64,000 bases of DNA from Amycolatopsis camponoti (GCF_902497555.1 NZ_CABVGP010000003.1:1426001-1490000); one strand, 5' to 3'. Shown: positions 43,356 through 52,498, numbered from the stretch's first letter. Made by a program: numbers and translations. Notes: generated from the letters alone by a model not told the origin.

Positions 43356-45032
43356 GTGAACCCTTCCACCGCGCAGGCCAGGGTGATCGTCGACGAACTC
43401 GTCCGCAACACCGTTTCGCACGTCGTCCTCTGCCCGGGCTCCCGCAACGCGCCGCTGTCGATCGCGCTCTATGACGCGGCGGCGGCCGGGAAGCTCCAGC
43501 TCCACGTCCGCATCGACGAGCGCGGGGCCGCCTTCCTCGCGCTCGGCATCGCCGCCCGCACCGGCCGTCCGGTGGCCGTGCTCTGCACGTCCGGCACCGC
43601 GGCCGCGAACTTCCACCCCGCCGTTCTCGAGGCCGACCGCGCCGGCGTCCCGCTGATCGTCCTGACCGCCGACCGGCCGCCGGAGCTGCGCGCGGCCGGG
43701 GCGTCCCAGGTCATCGACCAGCACCAGCTCTACGGCAACGCGATCCGCTACTTCGACGAGCTGGCCGTCGCCGAGCGGCGGGCCGGCCAGAACTCGTACT
43801 GGCGCAGCCAGATCTGCCGGGCGTGGAACGCCGCCTACGGCGAGTGGCGCTGCGGGCCGGTGCACCTGAACATCCCCTTCCGCGAGCCGCTCGTGCCCGA
43901 TCCGGACGATGACGGCGAGTGGTACGAGTCCCTCGACGGCCGTCCCGACGGCTCCCGCTGGACCGAGCTGCCGGACTTCGGCGCGCTGCCGTCGTTCGTG
44001 GTGCCCTCGGCGCGCCACGGCCTGGTGATCGCGTGCGACACCGGCGTCCAGGCGGCCAGCGAGTGGGCCGAGCAGCACGGCTGGCCGGTGGTGTCGGAGA
44101 CCGGCGGGCTGGGGCTGTCGGGCGGCACGGCGATCTCGTCCGGCGCGTGGCTGCTGGGCGTCGAGGAGTTCATCGCGAAGCACAAGCCGGAGCAGGTGCT
44201 GTGCCTCGGCCGGCCGACGGTGTTCCGGCAGATCCAGAAGGTGATCTCGGACCCGTCGGTCGAGGTCCTGCTGGTGCGCCCGGACTCGGACTGGCCGGCG
44301 CCCGCGCACAACGTCCGGCAGGTCGGGCAGTGGTTCGACGAGCCGACCAAGCCGGCCGACCCGGAGTGGCTGGCGAGCTGGCGCCGGGCGGACGCGGCGG
44401 CGTCGTCGGCGGTGACGTCGATGCTGGATACGGAGCCGTGGCCGTCGGGGCTGCGGGTGGCGTCCGAGCTGGTCGACGCGCTGCCCCCGGACTCGCTGCT
44501 GGTGGTGGGCTCGTCGAACCCGACGCGGGACGTGGCGCTGGCCGGCCGGCTGCGCGCGGACGTCCTGGTGCACCGCAACCGCGGGGTGGCGGGCATCGAC
44601 GGCACGGTCTCGACGGCGATCGGCGCGGCGTACGTCCACCGCGGGCCGTCGTACGCGCTGCTGGGCGACCTGACGTTCCTGCACGACGCGTCGGGTCTGC
44701 TGACGGGCCCGGCGGAGCAGCGCCCGGACCTGACGATCGTGGTGTGCAACGACGACGGCGGCGGCATCTTTTCCCTGCTGGAGCAGGGCGCGCCGGAGCA
44801 CGCGGCGAGCTTCGAGCGGGTGTTCGGGACCCCGCACGGCGCGGACCTGGGCGCGTTGTGCGCGGGGTACCGGGTCCCGCACGTGGTGGCTGAGACGCTG
44901 ACGGAGTTCCGCGCGGCCCTGCGGCCGGCGCCGGGGCTGCGTGTCGTCGAGGTCCGGGTGGACCGCTCCCGGCACCGCGACCTGCACGGACGCCTGCGGG
45001 CGGCGGTGTCGAGCGCGGTTTCGGCGGTCTGA
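43356..45032 (+). CDS. menD: 2-succinyl-5-enolpyruvyl-6-hydroxy-3-cyclohexene-1-carboxylate synthase
   Basis: MenD is the thiamine-diphosphate enzyme joining isochorismate and 2-oxoglutarate. The 558-residue protein has the TPP Glu region LCPGSRNAPLSIALYD at the N-terminus, TSGTAAANFHPAVLEAD, LTADRPPELRAAGASQVIDQ, and the C-terminal TPP/Mg motif LLGDLTFLHDASGLL followed by VVCNDDGGGIFSLLEQG. All domains are intact. The start GTG (MNPSTAQARVIVDELVR) is the usual MenD N-terminus. Confidence 0.97.
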   Translation: MNPSTAQARVIVDELVRNTVSHVVLCPGSRNAPLSIALYDAAAAGKLQLHVRIDERGAAFLALGIAARTGRPVAVLCTSGTAAANFHPAVLEADRAGVPLIVLTADRPPELRAAGASQVIDQHQLYGNAIRYFDELAVAERRAGQNSYWRSQICRAWNAAYGEWRCGPVHLNIPFREPLVPDPDDDGEWYESLDGRPDGSRWTELPDFGALPSFVVPSARHGLVIACDTGVQAASEWAEQHGWPVVSETGGLGLSGGTAISSGAWLLGVEEFIAKHKPEQVLCLGRPTVFRQIQKVISDPSVEVLLVRPDSDWPAPAHNVRQVGQWFDEPTKPADPEWLASWRRADAAASSAVTSMLDTEPWPSGLRVASELVDALPPDSLLVVGSSNPTRDVALAGRLRADVLVHRNRGVAGIDGTVSTAIGAAYVHRGPSYALLGDLTFLHDASGLLTGPAEQRPDLTIVVCNDDGGGIFSLLEQGAPEHAASFERVFGTPHGADLGALCAGYRVPHVVAETLTEFRAALRPAPGLRVVEVRVDRSRHRDLHGRLRAAVSSAVSAV

Positions 45033-45184
45033 CGGATCGACACGGCCGTCTCGGTGGAAAACGGCACGTCAAGCGGTTTCCGATCTTGATCCCAGTAGGC
45101 AAGAACCTTCCTTTGGCTGTACCTGGCACCTCCTTGGCTGGCTACGTTCGAGCGCGCTGATCCTCACCCGTTGGAGGGATTCGA

Positions 45185-46702
45185 ATGCGTGCAAGAACTC
45201 GCACCGGCCTCGGTGTGCTCGCGGCCGGGGTCGCCTCGGTGCTGCTCGCCGGTACCGCCAGTGCGGCCCCGGCGCCCGGTGCTCCCGGCGTCGGTGACTC
45301 GTACTACCCGAACGCCGGCAACGGCGGGACGGACGTGCTGCACTACGACATCCGGCTGACCTACCAGCCCGCGACCGACGTCCTCGCCGGCACCACCACG
45401 CTGCTGCTCACCGCCACGCAGGACCTTTCGCGGTTCGACCTGGACTTCGCGCTCAAGGCGTCGAGCGTCCTGGTCAACAACCGCCCCGCGCAGTTCGCGA
45501 ACCAGAACGGCAACGGCGAACTCGTCGTCACGCCGGCGCAGCCGCTGCTCAAGGGCCAGACCGCGACCGTCGTCGTCGCCTACTCGGACACCCCGTCCAC
45601 CGAAAAGGTCGACGGGCTCAACGCGTGGAAGAAGGGCTCCTTCGGCGCGCTCGGCGTCGACGAGCCGCAGAGCTCCGCGTGGTGGTTCCCGGCCAACGAC
45701 CACCCGACCGACAAGGCGACCTACGACGTCACCATCGAGGCTCCGGACGACAACGTCGCCGTCACCAACGGCACGCTGGTCCGCACCACGAAGCAACGCG
45801 CCGGCTGGACCCGCTGGCAGTGGCGCAGCACGAAGCCGCAGGCCACGTACCTGACGTCGTTCATCGTCGGCAAGTACGAGCTGAACCAGTCGACGACGCC
45901 GGACGGCAAGCCGTTCATCACGGCGTACGGGTCCGACCTGGGCGACTCGCTGTACGCGGCGAAGGCCAGCGTCGAGCGGACGCCGGAGATCGACGCGTTC
46001 CTGGCGACGCAGTTCGGGCCGTACCCGTTCGAGGCCGAGGGCGGCGTCGTGACCAGCGGCATCACGTTCTCGCTGGAGAACCAGACCCGGCCGACCTACG
46101 GCGCGCGCAACTTCCGCGCGGGCTCCAACACGACGCTGATCGCGCACGAGAACGCCCACCAGTGGTTCGGCGACAACGTCTCGCTCGGCCGCTGGAGCGA
46201 CATCTGGCTGAACGAGGGCTTCGCGTCGTACGCCGAGTGGCTCTGGTCGGAGCACGAGGGCGAGGGTTCGGTCGCCGAGCTCGCGCAGTACACGTACGAC
46301 TCCAACCCGGCCGACGGCGACCTGTGGAAGCTCGTCCCGGCCGACCCGGGCGCGGACAACCAGTTCGACAACGCCGTGTACGACCGCGGCGCGCTGACGC
46401 TGCAGGCGCTGCGGACGGCCGTCGGCGACGAAGCGTTCTTCAAGATCCTGCAGACCTGGCAGGTCCAGAAGGGCGGGTCGCACGGGCGCATCCAGGAGTT
46501 CATCGCGCTGGCCGAGAAGGTTTCGGGCAAGCCGCTGTACGACCTGTTCCAGACGTGGCTGTACACGGCGGGCAAGCCGGCGGTCGGCCCGAACGGCGCT
46601 TCGCCCGCCGCGTTCACGGCGCGTTCGGCGTCCGTGAAGCCGAAGTCGTACGACCAGATCCAGGCGAACCACCGGAATCTCGCCGCCGAACACGCGCACT
46701 GA
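45185..46702 (+). CDS. Secreted M1-family metallopeptidase
   Basis: A 505-residue zinc aminopeptidase-like protein with a signal peptide (GVLAAGVASVLLAGTASAAP, cleavage near residue 28). The zinc motif is His321-Glu322-Asn-Ala-His325 with the third ligand Glu344 in WLNEGFASYAEW (HEXXH-18-E). The exopeptidase GXMEN motif is replaced by SLENQ. It resembles the secreted M1 peptidases of actinobacteria rather than PepN, being half its length. A GGAGG site precedes the ATG at 45185. Confidence 0.92.
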   Translation: MRARTRTGLGVLAAGVASVLLAGTASAAPAPGAPGVGDSYYPNAGNGGTDVLHYDIRLTYQPATDVLAGTTTLLLTATQDLSRFDLDFALKASSVLVNNRPAQFANQNGNGELVVTPAQPLLKGQTATVVVAYSDTPSTEKVDGLNAWKKGSFGALGVDEPQSSAWWFPANDHPTDKATYDVTIEAPDDNVAVTNGTLVRTTKQRAGWTRWQWRSTKPQATYLTSFIVGKYELNQSTTPDGKPFITAYGSDLGDSLYAAKASVERTPEIDAFLATQFGPYPFEAEGGVVTSGITFSLENQTRPTYGARNFRAGSNTTLIAHENAHQWFGDNVSLGRWSDIWLNEGFASYAEWLWSEHEGEGSVAELAQYTYDSNPADGDLWKLVPADPGADNQFDNAVYDRGALTLQALRTAVGDEAFFKILQTWQVQKGGSHGRIQEFIALAEKVSGKPLYDLFQTWLYTAGKPAVGPNGASPAAFTARSASVKPKSYDQIQANHRNLAAEHAH

Positions 46703-46712
46703 GCGGGACCGC

Positions 46713-46718
46713 TACGCT
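46713..46718 (+). promoter_or_regulatory. -10 element TACGCT, probable leaderless start
   Basis: TACGCT is followed by 6 nt and the GTG at 46725, with no ribosome site, just after the M1 peptidase stop. Confidence 0.4.
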
Positions 46719-46724
46719 CGCGGC

Positions 46725-47162
46725 GTGAGCACGAGAGGTGAGCGGGTGAGGCGCGTCGGGTGGTGGGTCACCCTCGGCGTCGCCTCGCTCCTCACCGTGA
46801 TGTGCGTCTGCCTCCTGTTCGCGGCGATCCGCAACGACGGCGCGATCCAGGGCCAGCTCGGCACGGCGAACGCGACGGTGGACTCGGTGGCGTTCGACCG
46901 CACGATCATCCACTTCGAGACCCCGGACGGCATCGTCCACAGCCCGGCGAACGGAGTGCTGTACCCGGACGGGCTGGCGGCCGGTCAGCTGGTGCGGATC
47001 GAGTACGACGCTTCCGATCCGGAGCTGGCCCGGGTGGCGGGGCGGTCGGCGGCTCTGACGTTGCTGCCGCTGGGGAGCTTCGTGCTCTTCACGTGGCTGG
47101 TGGCGGGGCCGGTGCTGTGGTGGATCCGCCGGGTGGAGAAGCGAGCCACCGTTCCCGCGTGA
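46725..47162 (+). CDS. DUF3592-like membrane protein (Rv0556-like position)
   Basis: A 145-residue protein with two membrane helices (GWWVTLGVASLLTVMCVCLL, about 12-33, and ALTLLPLGSFVLFTWLVAGP, about 108-130). They flank an ~70-residue extracytoplasmic beta-rich domain (VDSVAFDRTIIHFETPDGIV, VRIEYDASDPELARVAG), the DUF3592 layout. Its function is unknown. The last 74 bp overlap the 3' end of the convergent GNAT gene. Confidence 0.75.
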   Translation: MSTRGERVRRVGWWVTLGVASLLTVMCVCLLFAAIRNDGAIQGQLGTANATVDSVAFDRTIIHFETPDGIVHSPANGVLYPDGLAAGQLVRIEYDASDPELARVAGRSAALTLLPLGSFVLFTWLVAGPVLWWIRRVEKRATVPA

Positions 47163-47685
47163 TCTCGTATTCGACTTCGCCCTGCTCGGAGCCTTCGACC
47201 GGGTCGTCGTAGTCGGCGGCCGAGGTGAACGCCCTCTTGAAGGTGAGCCCGGCTGAGGTCATCGTCGCGCGGGACGGGGTGTTGACGGCCATTGTCTGGG
47301 CGTAGATGCGGTCCAGGCCCAGTTCTTCGAAGCCGTAGCGGATCAGTTCGAGTGAGCCTTCGCGGGCGTAGCCCTTTCGCCATTGGCGGCGCAGCAGGCG
47401 GTAGCCGAGTTCGGCTTCGCCTTCGCCGTACGGCTGGTCCGGGCCCTGGGGTGGGCGCAGGATCCACCAGCCGGCGAAGTCGTCGCCGGCGAAGCCCATC
47501 CAGAACCCGAACCCGGGTGCGGTGGCTATCCGGCGCCGGTGGGCTCGTTCGACCTCGGCGCGGGTCGAGGGCCGGGCGGTGAGGTAGCGCATGACTTCGG
47601 GGTCGGAGTCGAGTTCGTGTTCCAGGTCGAGGTGCTCGTCGGCGAGGGGTACGAGGGTGAGCCGCTGGGTGTGGAGGGTCGGCAT
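47089..47685 (-). CDS. GNAT-family N-acetyltransferase (RimJ/RimL type)
   Basis: A 198-residue acetyltransferase beginning MPTLHTQRLTLVPLADEHLD. The acetyl-CoA-binding region is EAELGYRLLRRQWRKGYARE, followed by ELGLDRIYAQTMAVNTPSRA and a C-terminal VEYEITRERW strand. These match RimJ/RimL-like enzymes that acetylate amino groups of proteins or small molecules. The final ~20 residues after RERW are low-complexity and are encoded in the antisense overlap with the DUF3592 gene, so they may be a recent read-through extension. Confidence 0.82.
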   Translation of the reverse strand: MPTLHTQRLTLVPLADEHLDLEHELDSDPEVMRYLTARPSTRAEVERAHRRRIATAPGFGFWMGFAGDDFAGWWILRPPQGPDQPYGEGEAELGYRLLRRQWRKGYAREGSLELIRYGFEELGLDRIYAQTMAVNTPSRATMTSAGLTFKRAFTSAADYDDPVEGSEQGEVEYEITRERWLASPPGGSTTAPAPPPAT

Positions 47686-47776
47686 CTTCCGATCCTCACA
47701 GCGGCCGCAACCCGATTTGCCGGGGGCGGTCGGAGCCTTCCGAGGTTCTCCCGCTCTTCGTCGCTCGATTGTTCAA

Positions 47777-47857
47777 CACCGGAGACCCGGCCTCAAGGGC
47801 GCCTTCGGCGTCGCTTCGCGATGAGCTTCGCTCACCCTTGACCCGGGGTCTCCGGTG
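47777..47857. other. Cloverleaf-like inverted repeat with three contiguous mini-hairpins
   Basis: An outer stem CACCGGAGACCC (47777-47788) pairs with GGGTCTCCGGTG (47846-47857). After a 4x4 internal loop, TCAAGGG (47793-47799) pairs with CCCTTGA (47835-47841). The 35 bases inside are fully used by three adjacent hairpins with TTC loops: CGCC/GGCG (47800-47810), TCGC/GCGA (47811-47821) and TGAGC/GCTCA (47822-47834). No base is left unpaired between them. It lies in the 352-bp gap upstream of the GNAT gene. It lacks tRNA consensus features. The rest of the gap shows nothing recognisable. Confidence 0.8.
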
Positions 47858-48037
47858 CTGACTGCGGCTGGGACGAGGGGCGGTCGCGGGTCCAGGGCGG
47901 TCGCTGCCGGGCCTCCCCTGACCAGACATTCCCCCGCCACACCCTGGGGGGCGTTCCCTGCTCCAGTCTATCGGTGGGGGGCTTCACGAAAGGGTGATGC
48001 GGCGAATCTGTGGATAGCCGGACCCGATGTGGACAAC

Positions 48038-48874
48038 TCAGCCCGTCCCGGCCGTCTCCTGCCACCAGCCCAGTACCTCGTCCGCCACCCCCGGGGCCGC
48101 GACCAGCAGCCCGTCGGTCGGCAACGCCGTGTCCTCTCCGTGCTTGTCCAGCACCACCGCTCCCGCCTCGATCGCCATCGCCACCGAGCCGGCCACGTCC
48201 CACTCGTGGTAGCTGTGCAGCACCGCTGCCGCCGCGTGGCCCAGCGCTACCTGGGCGATCGACAACGCCGCCGATCCCAGCACCCGCACCCCGGCGTGCG
48301 CCGCCGCCGCGCGCTCGATGAAGCCGCCCATTCCCGGCCACGGGCCTCTCCGTGCGAACTCCGTGCACACCAGCGCGCCCGCTGTCACGCAGCGGTCCAC
48401 CAGCTTGACCGGCTTGCCGTTCGCGCGGGCCCCTCGTCCGCGCGCCGCCGCGTAGATCTGAGCTCGGTACGGGTCCGCCACCCCCCCCACCACCGGCCCC
48501 GCCGCGTCCACCAGTGCCAGGCTGTACGCGCACCACGGCACCCCCGCCACGTAGTTCGCCGTGCCGTCCACCGAGTCCACCACCCAGCGGTACTCGGCGA
48601 CGTCCGCGCCGTGGTCCGCGCCGAACTCGTGGCCGACCACCGGGATGCCCGGGAACTCGGCCGTCAGGACGCGCCGCGTGTGGCGCTCCAGGATGCGGTC
48701 GGTGTCGGTGACCCAGTCGAAGGGCGAGTCCAGCGTCGACGGGTGGGCGCCGCGGCCGGCGGTCGCGGTGATCACGTCGGTGGCGTCGTTGGCCAGCCGT
48801 CCGGCCACTTCGAGCGCCCTCGACAGCAGGCCGGGCTCGACGGGCCGCGGCGGCCGGGAGGACAAGAGGGTCAT
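48038..48874 (-). CDS. Inositol monophosphatase-family protein
   Basis: A 278-residue Mg-dependent sugar/inositol phosphatase-like enzyme. The metal motifs are DWVTDTDRILE, GHEFGAD (for the usual GEE), WVVDSVDGTANYVAG (DxxDGT) and the late YHEWDVAGSVAMAIEAGAVV. Substrates in the family include inositol-1-phosphate, fructose-1,6-bisphosphate and histidinol phosphate; which applies is not visible. It is divergent from the glycosyltransferase pair, consistent with a role in phosphoinositol mannoside or related glycolipid supply (inference). Confidence 0.88.
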   Translation of the reverse strand: MTLLSSRPPRPVEPGLLSRALEVAGRLANDATDVITATAGRGAHPSTLDSPFDWVTDTDRILERHTRRVLTAEFPGIPVVGHEFGADHGADVAEYRWVVDSVDGTANYVAGVPWCAYSLALVDAAGPVVGGVADPYRAQIYAAARGRGARANGKPVKLVDRCVTAGALVCTEFARRGPWPGMGGFIERAAAAHAGVRVLGSAALSIAQVALGHAAAAVLHSYHEWDVAGSVAMAIEAGAVVLDKHGEDTALPTDGLLVAAPGVADEVLGWWQETAGTG

Positions 48875-49003
48875 GCCTGCTTAGTCTGGGTCACCCTGGT
48901 TTCCGGGACACGACCTTGAGATGACATGTCGTGGCGGATCTGTTCCGGCAGCGTTGGCCGCAGTGTCACGCCGCCGCCAGGATCGGGTGCGATCGTCCAA
49001 GAC

Positions 49004-50122
49004 GTGCGAGTCGCCATAGTCACCGAAAGTTTCCTGCCCCAGGTGAACGGCGTGACCAACTCCGTCCTGCGGGTCGTCGAGCACCTGCGCGAACGCGCCC
49101 ACGACGTGCTGATCATCGCCCCCGGTCCCGGCCCGGACTCCTACCGCGGCGCCCCGGTCGTCCGGATCCCCGCGCTGGACTTCCCCGGCGTCAACTCCCT
49201 GCCGATCGGCGTGCCGACGCGCACGGTGCTCAACGCGCTCGCCGCGTTCGGCCCGGACGTCGTGCACCTGGCCTCGCCGTTCGTCGTCGGGGCGCGCGGG
49301 CTGGCCGCCGCGAGACGCCTGCGCGTCCCGTCGATCGCCGTCTACCAGACCGACATCGCCGGGTTCGCCGCCGCGTACGGCTTCGGCATCGCCGCGCGGG
49401 CCGCGTGGCGCTGGGTGCGCCGGCTGCACTCCCGCGCCGACCGGACGCTGGCGCCGTCCAGCGACGCGGTCGAGCAGCTGGAGCTGCACGGCGTCCCGCG
49501 CGTGCACCGCTGGGCACGCGGCGTCGACATCGAGCGGTTCTCCCCGGACCACGCCGACCCGGCTCTGCGGGCCGAGCTGGCACCCGACGGCGAGCTGCTC
49601 GTCGGGTTCGTCGGACGGCTCGCGCCCGAGAAGGAGGTCGACCGCCTCGCCGCGCTCGCCGGGATGCCGGGGGTCCGCCTGGTCGTCGTCGGCGACGGCC
49701 CCGAACTGGAAAACCTCAGGGAGCAGCTGCCCGGCGCCGCCTTCCTCGGCGCGAAGTACGGCGACGAGCTCTCGAAGGCGTACGCGAGCTTCGACGTCTT
49801 CGTCCACACCGGTCCGCACGAGACGTTCTGCCAGGCGGTGCAGGAGGCGATGGCGTCCGGGCTGCCGGTGCTCGCGCCGGACGCGGGCGGCCCGAAGGAC
49901 CTCGTCCTGCCCGGCCGCACCGGCTACCTGCTGCCCGCGGACCGCGAGGGGTTCGGCCCGGCGCTCATCGAGAAGGTCGATGCCCTGCGCGACCCCGCTT
50001 TGCGGGCGCGGCTCGGCGAGAAGGCGCGCAAGGTGGTGCTGGGCCGCACCTGGCCCGCCATCTGCCGCGAGCTGATGGGGCACTACGAAGCCGTGCAGGG
50101 CCGGGCCGCCCGCGCGGCCTGA
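49004..50122 (+). CDS. GT4 family glycosyltransferase (MgtA/PimB-like)
   Basis: A 372-residue GT-B enzyme starting [20 protein letters not shown]. The N-terminal acceptor domain includes [20 protein letters not shown], and the C-terminal donor domain includes [35 protein letters not shown] and the EX7E-type site [20 protein letters not shown]. By sequence and by synteny with menG it resembles mycobacterial MgtA (Rv0557), a GDP-mannose-dependent mannosyltransferase of glycolipids. GTG 49004 gives the conserved N-terminus, though no ribosome site is seen. Confidence 0.88.
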   Translation: MRVAIVTESFLPQVNGVTNSVLRVVEHLRERAHDVLIIAPGPGPDSYRGAPVVRIPALDFPGVNSLPIGVPTRTVLNALAAFGPDVVHLASPFVVGARGLAAARRLRVPSIAVYQTDIAGFAAAYGFGIAARAAWRWVRRLHSRADRTLAPSSDAVEQLELHGVPRVHRWARGVDIERFSPDHADPALRAELAPDGELLVGFVGRLAPEKEVDRLAALAGMPGVRLVVVGDGPELENLREQLPGAAFLGAKYGDELSKAYASFDVFVHTGPHETFCQAVQEAMASGLPVLAPDAGGPKDLVLPGRTGYLLPADREGFGPALIEKVDALRDPALRARLGEKARKVVLGRTWPAICRELMGHYEAVQGRAARAA

Positions 50123-50123
50123 C

Positions 50124-51227
50124 ATGCACATCGTCCAGCTCGCGAACTTCTACGGGCCGCGCTCGGGCGGGCTGCGCACGGCGTTGCACCACCTCGGCGC
50201 CGGGTATGTCGCGAGCGGGCACGAGGTGACGCTCGTGGTGCCCGGCACCCGGTACGCCGACGAGGTCCTGCCGACCGGCGTGCGCCGCTTTTCCCTGCCG
50301 GCGCCGAAGATCCCGGGCACCGGCGGCTACCGCGCCGTCGACCCGCACCGCGTCCGCTCGGTCCTGCGAAGACTCGAACCCGACCGGCTCGAGGTGTCGG
50401 ACCGGCTGACGCTGCGGGGGATGGGCGGCTGGGCGCGGCGCCACGGCGTCCCGAGCACGGTCATCTCCCACGAGCGCCTCGACCGGCTGCTGGAGCAGTT
50501 CCTGCTGCCCGAGCCGGTGGCGCGGCGCGTCGCCGACGTCGCGAACCGCCGGATGGCCGCGAGCTACGACACGGTCGTCTGCACGACGGCGTTCGCGCGC
50601 GCGGAGTTCGACCGGATCGAGGCGCCGAACGTCCACCGCGTGCCGCTCGGCGTCGACCTGGCGACGTTCCGGCCCGCCATGCGCGACGACGGCTGGCGCG
50701 CCGGCCTCGCCGGGGGAGCGGACGCGCTGCTCGTCCACTGTGGACGCCTGTCGCCGGAGAAGCACGTGGAGCGCAGCGTGGACACCGTCGCCGAGCTGAC
50801 CGAGGCCGGCGCGCGGGTCCGGCTGGTCGTCGCCGGGGACGGGCCACGACGGCGCGCGCTGGAGAGGCGGGCGCGGGGTCTGCCGGTGACGTTCCTGGGG
50901 TTCCTGTCCGGCCGCGGCGACGTCGCACGGCTGCTGGCCAGCGCGGACGTCTCCCTGGCGCCCGGCCCGCACGAGACGTTCGGGCTGGCCGCGCTGGAGG
51001 CACTGGCGTCCGGGACGCCGGTGGTGGTGTCGGCGTCGTCGGCGCTGCGCGAGATCGTGCGGCCGGGCTGCGGCGCGGCGGTGGACGACCACGCGCCCGC
51101 GTTCGCCACGGCGGTGACGGACCTGCTGGAGAGCCCCGAGGACCTGCGCCGCGCGGCGGCCCGGGCCCGGGCGGAGGAGTTCACCTGGCCCGCGTCGGTC
51201 GCCGGGATGCTGGCGGCGTTCAGCTGA
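50124..51227 (+). CDS. GT4 family glycosyltransferase, second of a tandem pair
   Basis: A 367-residue GT-B enzyme beginning MHIVQLANFYGPRSGGLRTA. It has VHCGRLSPEKHVERSVDTVA, VVAGDGPRRRALERRA and the donor site HETFGLAALEALASGTPVVV. It starts 1 bp after the upstream glycosyltransferase stop, so both are co-translated and may add successive sugars to one glycolipid or glycan. The sugar donor is unknown. The 3' end overlaps the convergent MarR gene by 8 bp. Confidence 0.87.
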   Translation: MHIVQLANFYGPRSGGLRTALHHLGAGYVASGHEVTLVVPGTRYADEVLPTGVRRFSLPAPKIPGTGGYRAVDPHRVRSVLRRLEPDRLEVSDRLTLRGMGGWARRHGVPSTVISHERLDRLLEQFLLPEPVARRVADVANRRMAASYDTVVCTTAFARAEFDRIEAPNVHRVPLGVDLATFRPAMRDDGWRAGLAGGADALLVHCGRLSPEKHVERSVDTVAELTEAGARVRLVVAGDGPRRRALERRARGLPVTFLGFLSGRGDVARLLASADVSLAPGPHETFGLAALEALASGTPVVVSASSALREIVRPGCGAAVDDHAPAFATAVTDLLESPEDLRRAAARARAEEFTWPASVAGMLAAFS

Positions 51228-51675
51228 GCCGCCCCCGCGCGTCGCCGGGGGTGAGACCTTGGTCGTCGGCGATCTTCGTCAGGAGGGCGTGGAGGGTCGC
51301 GCGCTCGTCCTCGGTGAGCACCGCGGTGATCGTGCGGTCGTGGGACGCCGCCGCCCGGGCGACCTGGCCCATCAGGGCGCGGCCGTCCTCACTCAGCTCC
51401 AGCGCGTAGAGCCGCCGGTCTTCGGCGTTGCGGCGACGCTCGATCAGGCCGCGCTTCTCCAGGCCGTCGACGAGCGGGACGAGCCGCGTCGCCGGCGTGC
51501 CGAGCTGCTTGGCCAGCGCCTGCTGGCTCTGCCCGGGCCGCGACGCGACGAGCCGCAGCAGCCCGACCTGCGGCGGCGTCAGGTCCAGCGCACCGATCCG
51601 CTCGGTGAACCGCATCGCCGCGTGCGCGCCGACCTGCGCGAGCAGGAACGCGCTGCCGGACGGGGGAGCTTCCAT
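51220..51675 (-). CDS. MarR-family transcriptional regulator
   Basis: A 151-residue winged-HTH regulator: LDLTPPQVGLLRLVASRPGQ, SQQALAKQLGTPATRLVPLV, the wing RRRNAEDRRLYALELSEDGR, and C-terminal dimerisation helices. It probably represses itself through the palindrome 27 bp upstream of its ATG. Ligand and other targets are unknown; menG starts divergently 130 bp away. Confidence 0.88.
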   Translation of the reverse strand: MEAPPSGSAFLLAQVGAHAAMRFTERIGALDLTPPQVGLLRLVASRPGQSQQALAKQLGTPATRLVPLVDGLEKRGLIERRRNAEDRRLYALELSEDGRALMGQVARAAASHDRTITAVLTEDERATLHALLTKIADDQGLTPGDARGRLS

Positions 51676-51701
51676 GGCCGGGACGGTAATCGTCGGCGAT
51701 C

Positions 51702-51719
51702 GATTACACCAGTGTAATC
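51702..51719. promoter_or_regulatory. Perfect 18-bp palindrome, probable MarR operator
   Basis: GATTACACCAGTGTAATC consists of perfect 8-bp arms. A further half-site GTAATC lies at 51686-51691, between it and the MarR start codon. It is in the MarR-menG divergent region, so it may affect both. Confidence 0.7.
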
Positions 51720-51793
51720 ATTTATGGCCTGAACCTTTTCCCGCGCCTTCACCTCGCTGGCTGGTGCTGGCGACGTTCGTCCGACGGCCCGAC

Positions 51794-51799
51794 TAATCT
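51794..51799 (+). promoter_or_regulatory. -10 element TAATCT of menG, probable leaderless start
   Basis: TAATCT is followed by 6 nt and the menG ATG at 51806, with no ribosome site. Confidence 0.5.
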
Positions 51800-51805
51800 C
51801 AAGCC

Positions 51806-52495
51806 ATGTCACGCGCAAGCCTGGACAAGGACCCGCACGAAGTCGCCGCCATGTTCGACGGTGTCGCGGACGGGTACGACCGGGCGAACTCGTTCATGAC
51901 CTTCGGCTTCGACCGCCGCTGGCGCACCACCACCGCCCGCGTGCTCGACGCCCGAAGCGGCGAGAAGGTCCTGGACCTCGCCGCCGGCACCGGGGTGTCC
52001 ACCGTCGAGTACGCCCGTGGCGGTGCCTGGTGCCTGGCCGCGGACTTCTCCTTCGGCATGCTGCGCGCCGGGCTGCACCGCAACGTCCCGATGGTCGCGG
52101 CGGACGCGCTCAACCTGCCGTTCGCCGACGAGAGCTTCGACGCCGTGACGATCTCGCTGGCGCTGCGCAACTTCGTCGACACGAAGGCCGCGCTGACCGA
52201 GATCGCCCGCGTGGTCAAGCCGGGCGGCCGGCTGGTGATCTGCGAGGTCTCGACCCCGCCGTTCGCCCCGATCCGGTTCATTCACCGGCGGTTCATGCTG
52301 AAGCTGCTGACCTGGGTCGGCAAGCGGACGTCGTCGAACCCCGAGGCCTACTCCTACCTGGCCGAATCCATGCTGGCGTGGCCGGACCAGCGCACGCTCG
52401 GCGAGATCATCGCGAGCGCGGGCTGGGCCGACGTCGAGTGGTTGAACCTCACATTCGGCGTCGTGGCGATCCACCGCGCGCGCAAGCCTGCATAA
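51806..52495 (+). CDS. menG: Demethylmenaquinone methyltransferase
   Basis: MenG (UbiE family) methylates demethylmenaquinol with S-adenosylmethionine, giving menaquinol. The 229-residue protein shows [20 protein letters not shown], the SAM motif [56 protein letters not shown] and [13 protein letters not shown]. It is complete. It lies between the glycosyltransferases and menJ, as in mycobacteria (Rv0558). Confidence 0.95.
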   Translation: MSRASLDKDPHEVAAMFDGVADGYDRANSFMTFGFDRRWRTTTARVLDARSGEKVLDLAAGTGVSTVEYARGGAWCLAADFSFGMLRAGLHRNVPMVAADALNLPFADESFDAVTISLALRNFVDTKAALTEIARVVKPGGRLVICEVSTPPFAPIRFIHRRFMLKLLTWVGKRTSSNPEAYSYLAESMLAWPDQRTLGEIIASAGWADVEWLNLTFGVVAIHRARKPA

Positions 52496-52498
52496 ACT
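52493..52498 (+). promoter_or_regulatory. -10 element TAAACT of menJ, overlapping the menG stop
   Basis: TAAACT shares its TAA with the menG stop codon and is followed by 7 nt and the ATG at 52506; no ribosome site is seen. Confidence 0.45.

Noticed and set aside
42381..44987. Very long minus-strand frame extending from menB into menD
   Set aside because: Only the part from 43304 downward is menB; the rest is antisense to menD and has no recognisable domain.
47777..47857. Possible tRNA gene
   Set aside because: The cloverleaf outline is suggestive, but stem lengths, triloops, the missing anticodon loop and the missing T-arm consensus rule it out.
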